64,000 bases of DNA from Timema cristinae (Eukaryota; Arthropoda; Insecta; Phasmatodea; Timematidae), in NCBI GenBank assembly GCA_039000515.1, contig JBCFYV010000012.1:83430193-83494192 (forward strand), written 5' to 3'. A program made the translations under genes and the position numbers. Position 1 is the stretch's first letter. Every line of letters starts with the position of its first letter. The notes beneath the pieces are model-generated. The model ran no database searches and was not told the origin of the DNA. It saw only the letters and a list, made by a program, of their open reading frames with translations. This document shows, piece by piece, positions 47,434 to 59,400 of the stretch.

Positions 47434-50033
47434 ATGGAGGGTTCGTTTATGTGGAATGAGAGGGGCAAAAATTGCTTATCGTAGAAAGTAACAAATTTTC
47501 AATGGTTCATGCTCCTACCGATTGTAAAGTTCGCTGGAGATGTGCAAACAAAAAGTTTTCAGCAAAAGTGTACACGGACAACATAGACAGTAATGTTATA
47601 ATCGATGGTGATATAAATCATAATCACGACGTGGTGAAAAACATAAATCGATGAGTTCTAAGCTATGGTGTAAAGCGAAGAGCTAAGGAAAATTTATGTG
47701 AACGACCATCGAAAGTCATCCGTTGTGAGTCGGCAAATCATCGTGCAGAAGATATTACAACGCATGATGTTGCCTTGGTACTAAAGAACATTTACGTGGC
47801 CAGGCGCGATGCTGTTCCGAAGCTGTCAACGAATCAAGAAGAAGTATTAAAGGCTGTTGAAGGTGAACGACTTTTTGTGATAGTTCAATATGGTTTTTCA
47901 TTAAACTAAATTATGTTGGTAGTTAGAAGAAGGGCCTATACATTTAAATTATGTTTTGAGTTAAAATGAAAAGTCAAAAGAAAATATTTTAATGGCTAAA
48001 AAAAATCCGTCTCGAGAGAATGATGAATCTTTCTTTACTTTCTATGTGGGCCCCAACATAAAAAAGTGGGTTATTTATTCTATCTGTGCCCATTTTGTCT
48101 GTACCAGGACTTTTTTTTAACTGTGAACCTAGCTCTAAAACTAAGGGTATTTTACCAATGAGTGATGTTTTGGAATAGTAATAATCTTTTCTAAAATCGC
48201 TCTAACGATTGTGTTAAATTCTAGGATTTGTTTTACAAGACAAATAGAAAGATATAATTGTTTTTGGGCAAGAATTCGTTTAAGGTTAGTTTAAGGAAGG
48301 GAAACTTTAGAAAATTCGAAATATTAAAAAAAATGCTAATGATTTAGTTCCAAACGAGTATCTTGGGAATTTTTGACCTGAAAAGTAACACTGTATACTT
48401 GTTTTTGGCGTAAAAAATACTTTATAGAAAGTGTACTGATGACTGATTTTTTTAAAATTGATTAAAAAAATTATCTTTAACAATTTTTTCAAAATTTGTA
48501 TGTGGAGACTATTTTACATAATAAATAATAGTACATGTTTAGTTTAAAAAATAAATTAAGGTGGTTTACTTATGATACATTTTAGCAAATTGGACTTTTT
48601 TTTTCATGGTATTTAAGAATTAAATCATTATAGATATCTGGGAATTATTTTTCATGATATATAAGAATATATTTTTTATTTTTACAAATTCGAATAATTT
48701 GAAAGTAGTTTATAAATAATCAATGTTTGAAAAGTTAATTTTTTTTACAAAGTGTGTGAAAGTTGTATTAAAATTGCAACAAAAACTATAGCTATTTTCA
48801 TACTAGGCTTACATTGGCAACACACATATTCTTTTGCTTCTCACAGAAGAAATCTGGAAAAGTATGCAATTCAAAATTTAATTATTGGTTTTGCCTTTTT
48901 GTTTAAGATTTTAACCCAAGAACAAAGAGAATGGAAGAATTTTCTCTCATTGTCGACAAGGTTCTCAATATCATATTGTTCTCATGCTTTACGAATTTAA
49001 ACTTTCTGTGATCCGTAGAGATAATTTTTGTAAATGGAACTTTTCAATTATGTACACAAATTTTCACGCAAATGTTTACGATCCATGGTTTTAAGAATGG
49101 GTGTTATGTACCAATAGTATCTGGTGTATTGCCTTAAAAAAACATATCAACGTACACTTTAAAAACAATTGTAAGTGGAAAAATGTTCTCAATTTAACCT
49201 TATTTTAAACCCTAAAAATGTTGTAATTGATTTTGAGCGCGCAATACACGAAGTTGTAATCATGCAATGGTCAGAGGCAAACAATGTTGGTTGCCGGTTT
49301 CATCTTGGCCAAGAATGGTAACACATTCAGTCCCTTGGTTTATCTAAAATATTATTATTATTATTATTATTAGCACCGCGTCTTACTACCCGTTCGGGTT
49401 ATACGCACTTACGCTAATGTGTAATGGTAGGGTGATTGTGAGATGAAATGGAGACCTACAGTTTAACGTGGAATCCGAACCACGGTGGAGACCTGGCATT
49501 CCTCACATTCACAAGATGTCTCGTCAGAGGTGAAGGAAGGGTTTTACTATCAGATAAATCTTTGCCGGGACCGAGGATCTAAAATATACAACAGGAAAAC
49601 TTTAGCTGAAGGACAGTAATTAAAACATATTTTCGGGATGCAATTTTTAGAACCAGAAGATGTTGGCAAATTTTTTGTGTCTGAAATGATGGCGAATATA
49701 CCCGAAAACAAAGAAATACGTAAATTCTGTGACTACAGTGCTGACCCATATATTGAAGAGTCACAATTTCCCCCAAAAATTTGTGCCACCGCATCCGAAT
49801 CTACATCCAGGACAACAAACGCATGCGAATCCTTTCACTCACAGTTCAATTTTAATTTTAATTTTAATTTATCTCATCCATCTTTATATATATTTATGAG
49901 CACGCTCTTAGAATTTCAAACAGAAATTTATATTAAAATTAGGTCAGCCAACAAAAATTTTACCAAAAGAGCGCGGAAAGAAATTAGGGTAAAGAGAGAT
50001 TTCATAAAGTCGAAAAATATAACTTTTAAATAA
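47434..50033 (+). pseudogene. FLYWCH-MULE transposase, broken
   Basis: DNA-cutting enzyme of a Mutator-like transposon, inactive here. Order of remnants: start MEGSFMWNERGKN (47434), a one-base frame slip near 47465, FLYWCH zinc finger (CKVRWRCANKKFSAKVYTDN, ending INHNHDV), TGA at 47652, then ERPSKVIRCE, THDVALVLKNIYVARRDAVP to 47909. About 1.1 kb of AT-rich DNA follows. The catalytic region restarts at about 49027: FVNGTFQ, where the first catalytic Asp of the usual DGTF is Asn; QMFTIHGFKNGCYVPIVSG; VVIDFERA (second Asp); CRFHLGQEW (C-x2-H). A type A SINE splits it at 49353-49576. The rest continues in frame: FLEPEDVGKFFVSEMM, FPPKICA, TTNACESFHSQF, ending 50033. Several stops and shifts. 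Confidence 0.85.
49353..49576 (-). mobile_element. SINE type A, 5'-truncated, 11-bp TSD
   Basis: ATCTAAAATAT flanks it at 49342-49352 and 49577-49587. It stops inside the B-box end of the tRNA head (GCCGGGACCGAGG). Removing it restores the MULE transposase frame across the site. Confidence 0.92.
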
Positions 50034-50109
50034 TGGATTAATAACCATGTGGTGCCAGTTTGTAAAAGCAGTTTCTTACAAATGTTTACCGACAACAAAC
50101 CGATAAGGT

Positions 50110-51060
50110 GTTTGACATGGGGAAACTGGTCTCGTAGCCCAATCCACCTGTGAGCTTATGGGGAAACTGGTCTCGTAGCCCAATCCACCTGTGAGCTTAT
50201 GGGGAAACTAGTCTCGTGGCCCAATACACCTGTGAGCTTATGGGGAACTGGTCTCGTGGCCCAATTCACCTATGAGCTTATGGGGGAAACTAGTCTCGTG
50301 GCCCAATCCACCTGTGAGCTTATGAGGGAACTGGTCTCGTGGCCCAATCCACCTGTGAGCTTATGGGGAAACTGGTCTCGTGGCCCAATCCACCTGTGAG
50401 CTTATGGTGGAAACTGGTATCGTGGCCCAATCCACCTGTGAGCTTATGGGGGAAACTAGTTTCGTGGCCCAATCCACCTGTGAGCTTATGGTGGAAACTG
50501 GTATCGTGGCCCAATCCACCTGTGAGCTTATGGGGAAACTGGTCTCGTGGCCCAATCCACCTGTGAGCTTATGGTGGAAACTGGTATCGTGGCCCAATCC
50601 ACCTGTGAGCTTATGGTGGAAACTGGTATCGTGGCCCAATCCACCTGTGAGCTTATGGTGGAAAACTGGTATCGTAGCCCAATCCACCTGTGAGCTTATG
50701 GGGAAACTGGTCTCGTGGCCCAATCCACCGTGAGCTTATGGTGGAAACTGGTATCGTGGCCCAATCCACCTGTGAGCTTATGGTGGAAACTGGTATCGTG
50801 GCCCAATCCACCTGTGAGCTTATGGTGGAAACTGGTATCGTGGCCCAATCCACCTGTGAGCTTATGGGGAAACTGGTCTCGTGGCCCACTCCACCTGTGA
50901 GCTTATGGTGGAAACTGGTATCGTGGCCCAATCCACCTGTGAGCTTGTGGGGTAAACGGGTCTCGTGGCCCAATCCACCTGTGAGCTTATGGGGGAAACT
51001 GGTCTCGTGGCCCAATCCACCGTGAGCTTATGGGGGAAACTAGTCTCGTAGCCCAATTGT
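50110..51060 (+). repeat. 41-42-bp minisatellite at the MULE right end, ~22 units
   Basis: Units: GGTCTCGTGGCCCAATCCAC CTGTGAGCTTATGGGGAAACT (41 bp) and a variant with GGTATCG and GGTGGAAACT (42 bp). The variants alternate in runs. CGTGGCCCAAT is the reverse complement of the left MULE repeat core. Open frames on both strands are repeat translations. Confidence 0.95.
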
Positions 51061-51080
51061 AGTGCTCCGTTGGAAACTTC

Positions 51081-53906
51081 AGGAAAATACTTGAAAGTAG
51101 AAAACTCACTTAATCCTTTATACACTTGATACGGTCAAAAAAGAAGTTTCATGATGTAAACAAACATTTCAAATACATATTTTTAATAATTAATTAATGC
51201 TAATTTATAGTGGCATAAAGTTCTTCCAAATGAGAATATAAGTTATAAAGGTAAAAAAAGGTAATTATGTATCTTTTAAAAATGATATAATTTGATTAGA
51301 AGTTTAGTATTGATCAAATTATATCTTTTTTGACCGTTATTTAGAGATTTTTATTCATAAATACGCGCCTCTAGCACTGCCCATTATTGATAAATTTGTT
51401 ATTGGAAAGGTATTTCGTCATAGGAGCCCATGTTATTTTACCGGGGAAATTTAAACTGTCTGTTATAAAGAATACAGGACAAACACAAAGTTGTAGTTGC
51501 AGTCTGTTCTGGATCCTAAACCTGAAGTCAGCCTCCCTGACCACTCAGCCATAAGTTGACCTTCCCAATTGGCGGGGGCAGTGGCGACCAGTCCTGATGA
51601 CAAACGAGCGTGATTAGTTTTAATAGAGACGAGTTCCTTGGTTCCAGTTTCCATGAAACAGAAAGAGACGCCATTGGATGAGTCAGTGTCAGTGTTGCCA
51701 ACCATCACGGAATTTAACTCATTGTCCCGTTTCTGGGGTGAGCCCCACCCGGGACACAACATGTCCCGGAAATCAAGAAATGACTTGCTGCGCCACTCTA
51801 AGCTTATATACAATGCACTATTAACTATAGTTTATATACAGTTTAAATAACACGACATAATGATTATGAGTAAGGTCTTTCCAAACGTTGTGGTTTTTTA
51901 TTCAGTTAACTTTATTCAAAACATGGGATGCTCAAATCCTATGGGATTCGAGGGATTCGTAAAAATAAAAATAAAGTACCTAGAGTACAATATGGAGACC
52001 TTAACTTCAAATAACAACCAATCAATTGGTAAAAGGCATAATGTATAAACTTGTGTGTGTATAGCTAGGAGCATAATAAAAGCACAAAAAAGGATGAAAT
52101 TGTAATAATATAATTTAATAATGTGAGGAAATCTGCAAAGTGTTTTAATCGCCTTATTTTAGGTATCTAATGAAAACACTAAGTCCCCGCCCTCCTCTCT
52201 CATATGAGGTCTGCGTTCGACGCCATCTTGGAAAGCTTATAAAATTAGTAAATTAATATATTAAATGTATTATAAAAACATTTATGTACTAAATATTAAT
52301 TTATAAAGCATATCAAATTAATATTTAGTAAAAAAGGCATTAATTACATTTTAGTTGTTTAAATTACGGAGTACTTGAAATTCAAATTGAAATAGACGAT
52401 GGTAGCCCTTTGTTGCGTGCAGTTATGAGAAACTCGTTGACTTCTCGCGGATATATCGCCAAAAGATTCCATTTTACGAAAGATGTGCTCTTAACCTTTT
52501 TTTATAGACTAAAACTGTTGACTATTTTTACCGTAAAATTAACCTTTAACGAGATATTCGCAAAAATCCTCATTTCGCCGCCATCTTCCCAAGATGGCGC
52601 CAACACAGACCTTGTAGGAGGAGGATTTAGTATTATCATTACAAACCTTAAAATACGGCAATTAAAAAACTTTGCAGATTTCCTCAGATTATTTCCGAAT
52701 TGAGGCTTTATCTATGCCCTGACGTGTGGCCTAAAGACCTTGAACAACTTTTTGAAAAGTTAAAAAAATAAATATTTTATTTAACTAAAACTGTACATTT
52801 TTTAAGATTCGAGAGTTTGAATTTATGTTCGAGATTTGAAAGAAAATTTAAGATTCAGATTCAAGAAATATAGGATTCGACCCATCTCTAACACATTTTG
52901 AATATAAATTGCAGATTGTGAGTACAAACAAGAAAAAAAATGGGCACGCCTTTATATGACACCACCAATATTAACAAAATTACACATGTCATGTTTAAGC
53001 TAAGCTAGTAATTAGAAAAAAAAAAGTGTTGTTCCATCTTAATAAATAACGGCGATATCACACCTACCTGCGCCACCTTGTACGTAGGTTTATCATAGTC
53101 CTTCTCAGGTGACAGGGGGTAGGGGGGATAATGCGCGGCGGGGAATTTTTAACTGCGCGCTAGTATAGTAGGTTCCCTATAAAGGTAATCTAGAAAATAT
53201 CAGAGTGTAAAAACAAATAATAGCATAAACAAGTTATTTGATTTATTGAACAGTCTTGGATTTGTCTGTGGAGTGTGGAGGATATGTCTCACGGTAGCTT
53301 TTGAACACAATAAGTGATTTAATTCAAACTTAACATAGCTGTTCTTTGAACCTTTAAACACATCAAGTATACACCGGGGAAAAATAATTGAAAGAATGGC
53401 TGGGAGAAATAAACCCTTATATGTATAAAAACACGGCTTTTAGCATTAATTATTACATGTATTTACCTACTAGGGCATTTTCTGATAATTTGTAGAACTG
53501 AACATCGTCCAAACAGGGTGCAAATTATTAACTATAACATTATACAAAAATTAAGTTTAAACTATTTTGATGGTGACGGGGGAGACGATAAGAAAGATGC
53601 TGGGGCCCCATAAACGAAGTATTCCCAGGCCCCATGTCTGCTAAGGGCAGCCCTGATCCTACTACAGCTTCGTATTGGGTGTCCCGGAATTGTATCAGAA
53701 ATAGTTGGCAAGCCTAGTCATTGTCCTGGTCTCTGTGTAGGTTAGTGGACCAGGAGCCGAGTGTGTAATGTGGCGAGTGTTCAAATGAGTTGGTTCATTC
53801 CAATACTCGTTGGCCTAACATGAAGTGACTATCTCACCCCCATCGGCGACACTCTACTTTAGTTTGTTTTGCCGGCGACAGGTCTGGATTCAAATACGGT
53901 ACACAC
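51081..53906. other. Unassigned intergenic DNA
   Basis: No gene recognised in 2.8 kb. A GC-richer patch near 51470-51760 has a 116-codon reverse-strand frame of unknown nature. GCGCC..AAGATGGCG palindromic words occur at 52577-52602. Confidence 0.35.
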
Positions 53907-54275
53907 AGAATGTGACGTTGTCACAGACATAATGCTAACATGGACGATCTAGCTCACCTGATCTGGTCCCCTTTGACTGGGCTGGATCTCGACTTCATGA
54001 AACACGCACACTCAACTCCACTCAACATCACGCGGCTTACTGACCGCCCGTGGCTCGAGGCCCGATTAGAGCAAGACTCGGACAATAGAACATCGAGATG
54101 CGCTAACCCGTATGCGCTGACGGTTGTGTTCGAGTGAAACAAGACTCATCCACCGGCGCGTGATTTGAAATTATCACGAGAATCGTCGAGACTTCTACCG
54201 AAGCGACGTACACCCCTCTCCCTTCCCCCCAGTGGGATTCCCGCCGTTTGTGAACACGTGATTGACTTTGTACTG

Positions 54276-54308
54276 TATATAACGGCTGGACTGTGTAGTG
54301 ATGTCACT
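54276..54308 (+). promoter_or_regulatory. LTR core promoter: TATA box and initiator
   Basis: TATATAA at 54276-54282, and TCACT at 54304-54308, the arthropod initiator type, with its A 30 bases after the first TATA base. The same pair recurs in the 3' LTR (TATATAA at 60738-60744). Confidence 0.75.
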
Positions 54309-55120
54309 CATTTCTCTGCACTCGATTAGGTGAGACACTTGTCTTAGATTTAGACGTAGGTTGCTGTTCGACGTATTCTAATTATGTTTGGGTTAAATTG
54401 TTCAAAATTTAAGTTTCGACTTTAAATATAAATCATGATTACTAATAGCTATATTTCTCTGAGACTGCAGGATTTGCCTGTCAGCCATTATGGTTTATGC
54501 TATAGCTTTTTCTTGGTACTTAACGTTGTGTCCGCCTCACGGACGGGTTGGAACTTTGGCATGGCGCCATCTTAGGGCGCTAATGGAACTTTAGCATGTC
54601 GCCATCTTGGGCGCTAATTATTTTTGTTTAACGTGTAACTTACTTAAAATAATTATTCTGCTTGCTAAAGGTTAAAGGTTTGTTACGATTGTAATTGTTA
54701 TTCAACTCGGGGGCGCGAGCCCGTGCACCCAGCACATTGGTCATTATAATAATAATAATTTAGATTGAACTAATTTGATTAGGAACTATTGTAACAGGTT
54801 AGGTTTAGGTTAATCATTTTCTCTGTCGCGCCTTATAATGGCAGTCTATTATAGAACTTCATACTTATGTCAATGTAGTGTTACCATCGCCAGGTCATGT
54901 AGACATATATATATATTACATGTATTTAACTTTCTTGCTAGGTTAGTCGCCTTCTGCGAGGGTCAATTTAATTATGACTACGTTGGTATTAATTGTTCTG
55001 TTTTCTCTTAACGACTTGGGGTCTTGCCCCTTTTATTTATTGTTTATTTCGGCCCTTATCGGCCAGTCACTCGACTTTCCTAGAGTGCCTCGCTCTTGTA
55101 TGTCTGCGAGTTGTTTGTAG

Positions 55121-55131
55121 AATAAAATAAA
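55121..55131 (+). terminator. LTR polyadenylation signals
   Basis: Overlapping AATAAA hexamers (AATAAAATAAA). The 3' LTR copy at 61586-61596 would end the element transcript. Confidence 0.7.
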
Positions 55132-55203
55132 CTCTCTTGTAACTAACCTACCTTTTATTTATTGTTATATGAACCTATCAAATCATATGAAGGGGGGGTT
55201 ACA

Positions 55204-55365
55204 AGAGAGAAGCTGCGCCACTCTGCTCTCGCAGAGTTGAGTGGGGCACTTAATAGGATATTAGGTATAGTTAGGAGAGAAAATAGGGTCCGCCTGTCTG
55301 CAGTATTGTTGGATGATTGATATTGTATTGATTCTTGTTTGTTTATGTTTCATGACTCCGTGACC
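55204..55365 (+). other. Gypsy 5' leader
   Basis: Between the LTR and Gag. Holds a strong small hairpin, CTCTGC-TCTC-GCAGAG (55219-55234 region). No standard tRNA primer-binding site recognised. Confidence 0.5.
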
Positions 55366-56402
55366 ATGGAGACCACTCCTGCAACTGCCATGTCCACTTT
55401 GACCACATCTAAGACTGCTGTCTACCGCCTGAGCCGGGACGAGTTGACAGCTGAGCTGACTTCAAGGGGCGTCTCCTTCCCTCCCAATGCTACTGTGGGT
55501 GAGCTCAGATCTAAGCTATGTGGGGAGATTAGCGGGACTGGGGAGGCTGAGACTGACTCGGGTATGGACAGGATTGAGGATGGGAATCCACCCCCTTTAG
55601 CGCCAACCGCTCCTCCTCCACCCCCTTCGCTAGTTAAATGTCAGAACAAAGTACTTATGGAGATTTTGAATCGGACCCCTGTTTGCGACGGTCAAGATCA
55701 CGCTACTCTGTTTAAATTTATGGTTGAGATCAACAGAGCATATTGTCTAAAGTTAGCGAGTGATAGTGAATTTTTGATTCTGTGTTTGGCCAAAACTTCT
55801 GGTTTTTTAACCCAGCTGTTCTCCCGTGGGATTCAAAATGGTTTATCTTGGAGATCACTTACTGACCTCATTTTAGAAGCGCTGTTACCCAGTAGGGCTA
55901 GAGAAAGGTTATGTAAGGAAGTTATTCACAGGTTTCAATATCCCCACGAATCGTTGAGAGATTTTATTTTATCTATCACAGAGGCAGCTCAAGTTCTCAA
56001 TAGTGGTCTGGGGAAAGTGAGATCATTGATATTATTCTTGAGAATGTGTCGCCCCTCACCCGGCGACATTTTGTATTTACATGTAAGCCCTGTACGGTAC
56101 TTGAACTTTTCTCTCTAGCATCTTCGATTGAAAACACCCTGCTCGCCGAACAGGAGTATTTAAGTGCGCATGCGCCGGCGGCATTAAACCGCAGACGCAC
56201 GGGTTCAACTCCCGAACCTATGAATACGGCCTTGTCATTAGCGCCTGTACTACCGGGCGATCGCGATGCTAACACTCCTAGGGACAACTTCAGGCCTTCG
56301 GGTTCTGACAACCGTGCGCCCCGCGACCTCTCGCGCATGAGATGTTTTCGGTGTAGAAGACTGGGTCACGTACAGAGACAGTGTAGATCGGGAAACTTAT
56401 AG
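55366..56402 (+). CDS. gag: Gypsy Gag with SAP-like N-terminus and zinc knuckle
   Basis: Structural protein that packages element RNA. ATG at 55366 is preferred over 55345 because it lies in ACCATGG. Residues about 18-48 (LSRDELTAELTSRG...GELRSKL) resemble a SAP helix-turn-helix. Then a Pro-rich linker (PPPLAPTAPPPPP) and a helical Gag core (LLMEILNRTPVCDG-like start). The frame slips by one base near 56000-56020; the next frame continues the core (VSPLTRRHFVFTCKP). The C-terminus has one CCHC knuckle, CFRCRRLGHVQRQC (C-x2-C-x4-H-x4-C, 56344-56385), and stops with TAG at 56400. Overlaps the frameshift signal into pol. Confidence 0.88.
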
Positions 56403-56434
56403 GGCGCGCTCGTAGTCGTGGTCCGGTCGTGCCC
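56390..56434 (+). promoter_or_regulatory. Programmed -1 frameshift signal, gag to pol
   Basis: Heptamer G-GGA-AAC (56390-56396) sits in the Gag frame in X-XXY-YYZ register, with the Gag stop TAG six bases on. Five bases downstream GGGCGC (56402-56407) can pair with GTGCCC (56429-56434). The -1 frame stays open past the Gag stop. Layout as in known retroviral -1 frameshifts; function inferred. Confidence 0.7.
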
Positions 56435-59400
56435 ACTTGTATTAAACCACGTGCTCCTACTCCTGTAGTTCAGATCCAGGTAGCCAAAACGATTGTGTTG
56501 CTCTTTTAGATACAGGAGCCAGTCACTCATTTATATGCCGTGAGTTTTTGCGCCAGTTAGAGGGTAAAACAAAAATCGATTATAGGTCGATAGGTCCTAA
56601 GATTTACGCCGTGGCTAATGGGCAGACTATCTTGGTCGATTGTAAAGTAGTGCTCTCTATTAAGATAGAAAGATTTGCCTGGAAACGTCCATTCTTTGTT
56701 ATGCCAGAACTTCCCTTTGATGTTATTCTGGGGACTGACTTCATGTTCGAGACTGGAGTCAAACTTGACCTGAGACGCTTAGGAATATCTTTTAAGTTTG
56801 AACCTAGTTTGTTTATTCCGTTTTGTGTTGGGCACCATCCTCGCAGGTTGTTCCCCATTGTCGAGGAACGTGAAGCGATAGATCGTTTGATAGCTCGATT
56901 CCCTGACGTCATCACTGACAGATGGGGCAAGTGCGACATTTTGCCGTACGACATTGTGGCGCAGGACCACATTCCTGTTAGATCTGGTCCCTACTCCTGT
57001 GCACCCCCCAAACTCGAGATATTTAGAAATCTTATCATGGACTTGGAACGAAAGGAGGTTATTCGTCCCTCCAAATCCCCATACGCAAGTCCTGCGTTCA
57101 TTATTCCCAGGAAAGGTCATGGGCATCGCTTGATTGTCGATTATAGAAAGCTTAATAAAAAAATAGTGTTCGACCCATACCCCATGCCTAGCATAGAGTC
57201 CGCCTTCCAACATCTTGGCGGAGCCAAATATTACAGCTTGATTGACCTTAATGCGAGCTTTCTGCAATGTGCTCTCTCAGAGTCGTCTAAGAAATTCACC
57301 GCGTTTATCACCCCTGGCAAGTCTACGAATTCAACCGAGTGCCGTTAGGGATAAGTTGCGGGGGGCAAGCGTTGAGTAGAGTCTTAGACCATATTTTGGC
57401 GGACCTGAAATACAAATTCGTGTTTAACTACCTTGATGATATCTGCGTTTACAGCAAATCTTTTGATGACCATTTGCGTCATGTTGAGGTAGTGTTGAGG
57501 CGCCTGCGCGAGGCTGGGTTGACTGTAAACCCGGAGAAAGTCACATGGGCGAAGAGATCTATCCCATATCTTGGCTATATCATTTCTGAGGGTAACCTGC
57601 TCGTTGACCCGGATCGGGTTAAGCCTATCTTGGATTTTCCCCCCAAAAACATAAAAGGGGTATTAAGGTTTCTAGGTATGTGCGCCTACTACGCTAGGTT
57701 CATCCCGAACTTCTCTGACTTAGCCAACCCCCTTAACTCCTTGAAGAAAAAGGGTGCCACCTTTATTTGGGGTTCTGCCCAACAGCAGGCTTTTGTTGCG
57801 CTTAAGCGCCACCTAGTGTCGCCAGCCGTGCTACGCATGCCTGACTTTTCTCTGCCTTTCCAACTACATGTTGATGCCTCCTCTGTAGCGCTAGGAGCGG
57901 TTCTCTCTCAAACGACTTCCGAGGGAAGTAGACCTGTAGCTTTCGCCAGCAGAACTTTGAGCCCTGCCGAAAGAAAGTATAGTATATATGAAAAGGAATG
58001 TCTCAGCTGTATCTTCGGCATCGACAAGTTCGCAGACTATCTAGAGCTTCGCCAGTTTGAGTTGTACACTGACAACATGGCCCTCAGCTGGATATGGAAT
58101 CACCCGAAACAACTAGGGAAAATTGGACGGTGGTTTGGAAGCTATCCAGGTTCAAGTTTACGACCCATCACGTTGCTGGGAAGCTTAATGTTGTCGCTGA
58201 CGCTTTGTCTAGGATGTGTGAGGATAAGGAACCTGTAGGAGAATGTAAGGAGGATGGCTCGTTATTTGTTATCCATACGATTCCCGAATCCTTTATCTCG
58301 ATCAAAGACCATCAGTTGATGGATCCGTGTTGTAGACAGATCGTTGACAGGATCAAGCGTGGAGAGAGGATTGGGAACTACGAGATCTTTAAAGACCTCT
58401 TAGTAGTTCGTGTCAAGGGTAGGATAAGATATTTTGTGCCAGAGAAACTTAGGCCTATGTTACTTAAATATTTCCACGACTCCCTTTTTGGCGGCCATTG
58501 CGGTGTCCTTAAGACCGAACGCAAGATTTCTAAGGAATTTTTTTGGCCCTTAATGCCTAGAGACGTTAGAGATTGGGTGCGCAAATGTGAGCCGTGTCAA
58601 TTGGCCAAACCGGCGCGTAATTCTAAAATAGGGTTTCACTCCGCGGATGTTGCTAAGCAACCGTGGGAGAAAGTTTTTGTTGATTTCGTCGGCCCCCTTA
58701 CCCGCTCTACCCAAGGGAACACCTCTATACTCGTTGCCATGGACGCCTTCTCTAAATTCGTCATACTCATCCCCCTAAGGAACATGAAGGCAAGGACGAC
58801 TGTTAATGCTCTGTGCAGGCGTGTTTGGGCGATTTTAGGGACCCCAAGGGTCATAGTAAGTGATAATGGACCGTGTTTCCGTTCTAAAGCTTTCGGAGAT
58901 ATGTGTTTTTCGTGGGGGATAAGACACGTTACCACTAGCCCGTACAACCCATCGCCGAACCATGTAGAAAGGTTTAATCGTAACCTAAACGTTGCCTTGA
59001 CGATCTTTCACCACCTGGATCACACCCACTGGGACCAGGACTTAGACGTTTTGAACATTGCTTTTAACGCCGCTTTCCATGAGTCAGTCAAAGCCACTCC
59101 TTCCTCTATCCTCCTCAATAGGGACCTGAACCACCCATTATTGTTTAACTGGGATATTGACCCACTCCTTAATGACGCAGGTGATTGTTCTTATGAAAAG
59201 AAATGTGAGGTAGCTTTTTCTAACCTCCTGAAGTCCCAAAGGAAGGTTGCCGCCACCTATAACCGAGGGCGTATCCCTGTCCCATTTAAACTTGGGGACG
59301 TTGTTGTGTGCAAGTGTTTTCCTCTTAGCTCAGCTGCTGACAAGTCTTCGGCGAAGATGGCGTATAAGTGGAGTGGTCCCTGGTCAATTGAAAGATTTCT

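Larger units (their letters stand above)
47195..51080 (+). mobile_element. MULE-type DNA transposon, decayed
   Basis: Contains a FLYWCH-MULE transposase relic. Left end near AACGGGCGCATTATAATTGG (47214-47233); the right end near 51045-51070 read inverted gives AACGGAGCACTACAATTGGG, matching at roughly 80%. The left end has three ATTGGGCCACG-type repeats (47228-47340) and the right end carries an expanded minisatellite with the inverted motif. Exact ends and the 9-bp TSD were not resolved. Confidence 0.7.
53911..55203 (+). repeat. 5' LTR of the Gypsy element
   Basis: 1293 bp. Opens with the palindrome TGTGACGTTGTCACA. Carries TATA box and initiator (see separate entry) and two overlapping AATAAA at 55121-55131, giving U3, R and U5 in the right order. 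Confidence 0.96.

Noticed and set aside
50199..51125. Many overlapping open frames on both strands (SWPNPPVSLWWK- and GLGHETSFPHKL-like)
   Set aside because: Produced by the 41-42-bp minisatellite on both strands at once.
51463..51813. 116-codon reverse-strand frame with protein-like composition
   Set aside because: No recognised family or gene context; kept only as a remark in the intergenic entry.
53940..54142. 65-codon frame identical at 53940 and 60402
   Set aside because: Identity comes from the two LTRs; it lies in U3 upstream of the promoter.
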